This document shows positions 17,183-20,885 of a DNA stretch of 20,885 bases, piece after piece. Origin of the DNA: Tritrichomonas musculus. Taxonomy: Eukaryota > Parabasalia > Tritrichomonadida > Tritrichomonadidae. Position 1 is the stretch's first letter. Every line of letters begins with the position of its first letter. The translations under genes and the position numbers were made by a program. The notes under the pieces are model-generated. The model had not been told where the DNA came from. It did no database searches and saw only the letters and a program-made list of their open reading frames with translations. The stretch lies in assembly GCA_039105265.1 (NCBI GenBank), contig JAPFFF010000517.1, positions 1 to 20,885 of the forward strand, in the 5' to 3' direction.

Positions 17183-18067
17183 AAATTTTTTTTTATGAAA
17201 TTTCTTAAAAGAGTTAGTAAAAAAAAAAAAATAGTTTTAAGTTGCGTTTTTGGCAATTGCCCAAAAAATCACCTTCTTCAAAGGGCGATATTATGATACC
17301 TAAAATATTTTTGTTACATGTTTCTTATCATTAAAAAACAGATCGATTTTTTTGTATTTCTAAAATTGAAGTAACTTTAATATTCTTTTTCTTCTTTTGC
17401 TTTTTTTTCTGAGAAAAAAATTCAAAAAATCATATGTGTAAAAGGTGAAGTGACCAAATTTTATGAAATAGTTAAAATACTCTTTTTATTAGAAAAAAAT
17501 AAATATTTATCAAATTTTGTTGTAGATTGCATATTAGTACTTGTTGTAAATGATAAATTAGATATTAAAATAAGGGAAAAAAGAGCCAAAAGATAACCAT
17601 AAATTCTTCATATTTTTCTAAAAAAATGAAATTTTTTATCGAATCTGATAATTTAATCACTATATATGGTATGGATGATTTTTATGGTTTTGATAAATAC
17701 AAATTTCCATAGTGGATCAAATTAAAAATAAATAAATATTGTGAGAAAAATTTATGTTTATCTTTATATTTTTCCATCATTCATCAAATATTATATATTA
17801 TATAATATTAATGTATTACATAACAAAAATTATAGAATTATTTTTTAATTTTTCTCGACAGTTTTTAAGAAATACTAATTTATAAAAATAAAGCTTTATT
17901 TTTTAGGTAATAAAAAGAGATTAATCAATTTATTTATATATATAAAAACATTAAAATCTTTAATCTGTTTGATTATATATTTTTTAGCAAAAAAAATTAA
18001 CATATTTTCGAGATAAATATATTATTTTCAAAGGAAAAACTCAGTTTATATTAAGGTTAAAAATTCG

Positions 18068-18170
18068 CCTCAAGTATGAAGTATTCAATTTTTTTGGTCA
18101 AATTTTCACCTCAAGTATGAAGTATTCAATTTGTTTGAATGCAATTTTGGTCAAATTTTTTATTGTTATT
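18068..18170. repeat. Direct repeat with 41-bp period
   Basis: CCTCAAGTATGAAGTATTCA starts at 18068 and again at 18109. GGTCAAATTTT follows both copies, the second after a short insertion. Confidence 0.85.
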
Positions 18171-18558
18171 TTTATATAAATGGACGTAAATTTCAAAGGA
18201 ATTGCAGTTTTGATGGAAGTTATATCATCAGACTTTGATAAGGAACTTATGCCGTTTCAACTTATATTAAAAAAACAAGCAATGGAAATGATTTTCAATT
18301 TTCAATACAAAGTGTATACCAAAAATTCAATTGCTATAAAATATGCCGATTAACTTTTTTGAATGGCACGATCATTTTGTAGTCAAAAAATATAAAAAAA
18401 TCAAATGCATTTTTCTTAAAAACAACTGTTTAAATTTTTAAATTATATTAGTATGATATTTTTGTAATACTATACTTTAATAAAGAAGGATATAATAGAA
18501 TAATAATTGGAAGAAACTAGCTTGTACACATATAAAAAATCAAAAAATTACAGTTGTT

Positions 18559-18655
18559 CCACTTTTGTAACGACAAAATCCACTTTCGTAACGAAAAATG
18601 TAGCCACCAAAATTTTTATCACTTAACTTTTTGATTTTATTTCCACTTTTGTAAT
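18559..18655. repeat. 21-bp repeats with GTAACGA
   Basis: CCACTTTTGTAACGACAAAAT (18559-18579) is followed at once by the similar 18580-18600. A third partial copy, CCACTTTTGTAAT, begins at 18643. Confidence 0.7.
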
Positions 18656-18770
18656 TTTTTTCTCTTTCAAAAATTGATCATTTTTCCAATTTTTTGATAA
18701 ATATTTTTTTATATATTTATTTGTATTATTGTCATTAAAACATATATTATTTCATATTTTTAATATTTTA

Positions 18771-19735
18771 TTAAGAAGATATAATGCCTTCTTAAAAAGT
18801 TAAAAAAAGAAAATAATTTTGATTAAATAAATAAAGGTATGGTGAAATATAGGTCAATATATTTGATAAAAAATTTTCGGAAATTTTTTCTAAAAAGCAT
18901 ACCAAAAAAACAGTATTCTAACTCATATTTAAATCTAGTAGCAATTTATATCGAATTTTAATATGGTTTCATCAACAATTTTAATGAAATTTTTACGAAA
19001 TCTTAAATGAAGTTTTCATTAATAAATTCATTTGGTTTCAAAAATCATTTCACGTCATTTCAACTATCTAATAATGAAATTCAACAAAAATATAATGGAA
19101 TTCTATTCAAATTTCCATAAAATTCCAATTTTATATAATTTACATTTCAACAAATATTTTATAGAATTTCAACAAATATTTTATATAATTTCAACAAATA
19201 TTTTATTACATTTTAACAAATATTTTATTTCATTTCAACAAATATTTTATCTAATTTCAACAAATATTTTATGAAATTTCAACAAATATTTTATGGAATT
19301 TCAACAAATATTTTATAGAATTTCAACAAATATTTTATTACATTTCAACAAATACTTTATTACATTTCGACAAATATTTTATAAAGTTTCATACAATGTT
19401 TTATCTAGTTTCTATTCAATTTTCTTAACATCGTTCAAACAAGAATTTTACGACATTTAAGAGAATATTTTAATATAATTTTAAGAAATATTTCATGACA
19501 TTTCAACCAAAATTCATGGCATATCAAAATTATTTTTATGAAATTTTATTTTATATTTTATCCAGTTCCATCAATCATCTCATCAAATTCCATCTTTTTT
19601 TTATCTGATTTCAACAAATATTTTATTCAATTTCAACAAATATTTTAATCAATTTCAACTAATATTTTATGCAATTTCAACAAATATTTTATTCAATTTC
19701 AACAAATATTTTATGCAATTTCAACAAATATTTTA
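18771..19735. repeat. Composite minisatellite repeat, copy B
   Basis: Starts with the palindrome TTAAGAAG...CTTCTTAA (18771-18795). Then come the head segment to 19140, a 22-bp array of about 11 units (19141-19382), the middle segment (19383-19610) and a short second array that runs straight into copy C. It is near-identical to the first 965 bp of copy C. Open frames across the arrays are repeat by-products. Confidence 0.9.
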
Positions 19736-20885
19736 TTAAGAAGATATAATGCCTTCTTAAAAAGTTCAAAAATAAAATAATTTTGATTAAATAAAATAAG
19801 ATATGGTGAAATATAGGTCAATATATTTGATAAAAAATTTTGGAAAATTTTTTCTAAAAAGCATACCAAAAAAACAGTATTCTAACTCATATTTAAATCT
19901 AGTAGCAATTTATATCGAATTTTAATATGGTTTCATCAACAATTTTAATGAAATTTTTACGAAATCTTAAATGAAGTTTTCATTAATAAATTCATTTGGT
20001 TTCAAAAATCATTTCACGTCATTTCAACTATCTAATAATGAAATTCAACAAAAATATAATGGAATTCTATTCAAATTTCCATAAAATTCCAATTTTATAT
20101 AATTTACATTTCAACAAATATTTTATAGAATTTCAACAAATATTTTATATAATTTCAACAAATATTTTATTACATTTTAACAAATATTTTATTTCATTTC
20201 AACAAATATTTTATCTAATTTCAACAAATATTTTATGAAATTTCAACAAATATTTTATGGAATTTCAACAAATATTTTATAGAATTTCAACAAATATTTT
20301 ATTACATTTCAACAAATACTTTATTACATTTCGACAAATATTTTATAAAGTTTCATACAATGTTTTATCTAGTTTCTATTCAATTTGCTTAACATCGTTC
20401 AAACAAGAATTTGATGACATTTAAGAGAATATTTTAATAAAATTTTGAGAAATATTTCATGACATTTCAACCAAAATTCATGGCATATCAAAATTATTTT
20501 TATGAAATTTTATTTTATATTTTATCCAGTTCCATCAATCATCTCATCAAATTCCATCTTTTTTTATCTGATTTCAACAAATATTTTATTCAATTTCAAC
20601 AAGTATTTTTTAAATTTTCAAAAAATATTTTATATAATTTAAACCAATATTTTATCAAATTTCAATAAATATTTTATTACATTTCAACCAATATTTTATG
20701 AAATTTCAACAATATTTTATCCAATTTCAACTAATATTTTATCAAATTTCAACAAATATTTTATGCAATTTCAACAAATATTTTATCCAATTCCAACAAA
20801 TATTTTATCTAATTTCAGCAAATATTTTATCTAATTTTAATTGAATTTTATGGAATTTTGACATTTTCTTTAAATAAAATTTCAA
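19736..20885. repeat. Composite minisatellite repeat, copy C, cut by window edge
   Basis: Same order as copy B: palindrome (19736-19760), head, about 11-unit array (20105-20346), middle (20347-20570), then a longer and more degenerate second array (to about 20831). The tail TATGGAATTTTGACATTTTC matches copy A at 10660. The period from B to C is 965 bp. It continues past the window. Confidence 0.9.

Larger units (their letters stand above)
16631..18770. other. 2.1-kb A+T-rich region without genes
   Basis: No open frame of note, no tRNA, frequent A/T runs. It holds three small tandem duplications listed separately. Confidence 0.6.

Overview
The window looks like nuclear DNA of a trichomonad, most likely a Tritrichomonas-type parabasalid. 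The reasons are the very A+T-rich spacers, intronless genes, TKL-type kinases and pseudokinases, long Sel1-repeat proteins joined to a kinase-like head, and abundant repeats. The organism call is inference from gene style, not a database match.

Layout. Positions 1-1369 hold the 3' part of a gene that fuses a dead kinase-like domain to a complete typical 2-Cys peroxiredoxin. A tRNA-Lys(UUU) gene with a T-run terminator follows (1474-1554). Next is the one full-length large gene, 2009-4837, which has a related kinase-like head and about 18 Sel1 repeats, many in a four-repeat higher-order pattern. From about 5234 to 11146 lies a composite A+T-rich repeat built on a 22-bp minisatellite. It is split by a 4,060-bp DNA transposon (5897-9956) that encodes a P-element/THAP9-like DDE transposase between two 961-bp direct repeats. 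Each direct repeat itself ends in 18-bp inverted repeats. A 7-bp target duplication flanks the whole element.

Immediately after the repeat is a TKL kinase gene (catalytic domain complete, 5' end missing), ending at 12352. From 12478 to 15928 there is a cluster of 5'-truncated pieces of the Sel1 gene: two short fragments, one diverged one-repeat relic, and a long open piece (14452-15540) that still carries the 3' flank of the full gene. The rest (15929-20885) has no convincing gene. It holds a ~104-bp hairpin/MITE-like element, small tandem duplications, and two tandem 965-bp-period copies of the composite minisatellite repeat.

How it fits together. Genes 1 and 2 share one kinase-like module joined to different effectors (peroxiredoxin, Sel1 scaffold), so the head may be a common docking or sensing part. 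The Sel1 fragments look like products of recombination and gene conversion with the full gene. No retroelement, Polinton or viral gene was recognised.
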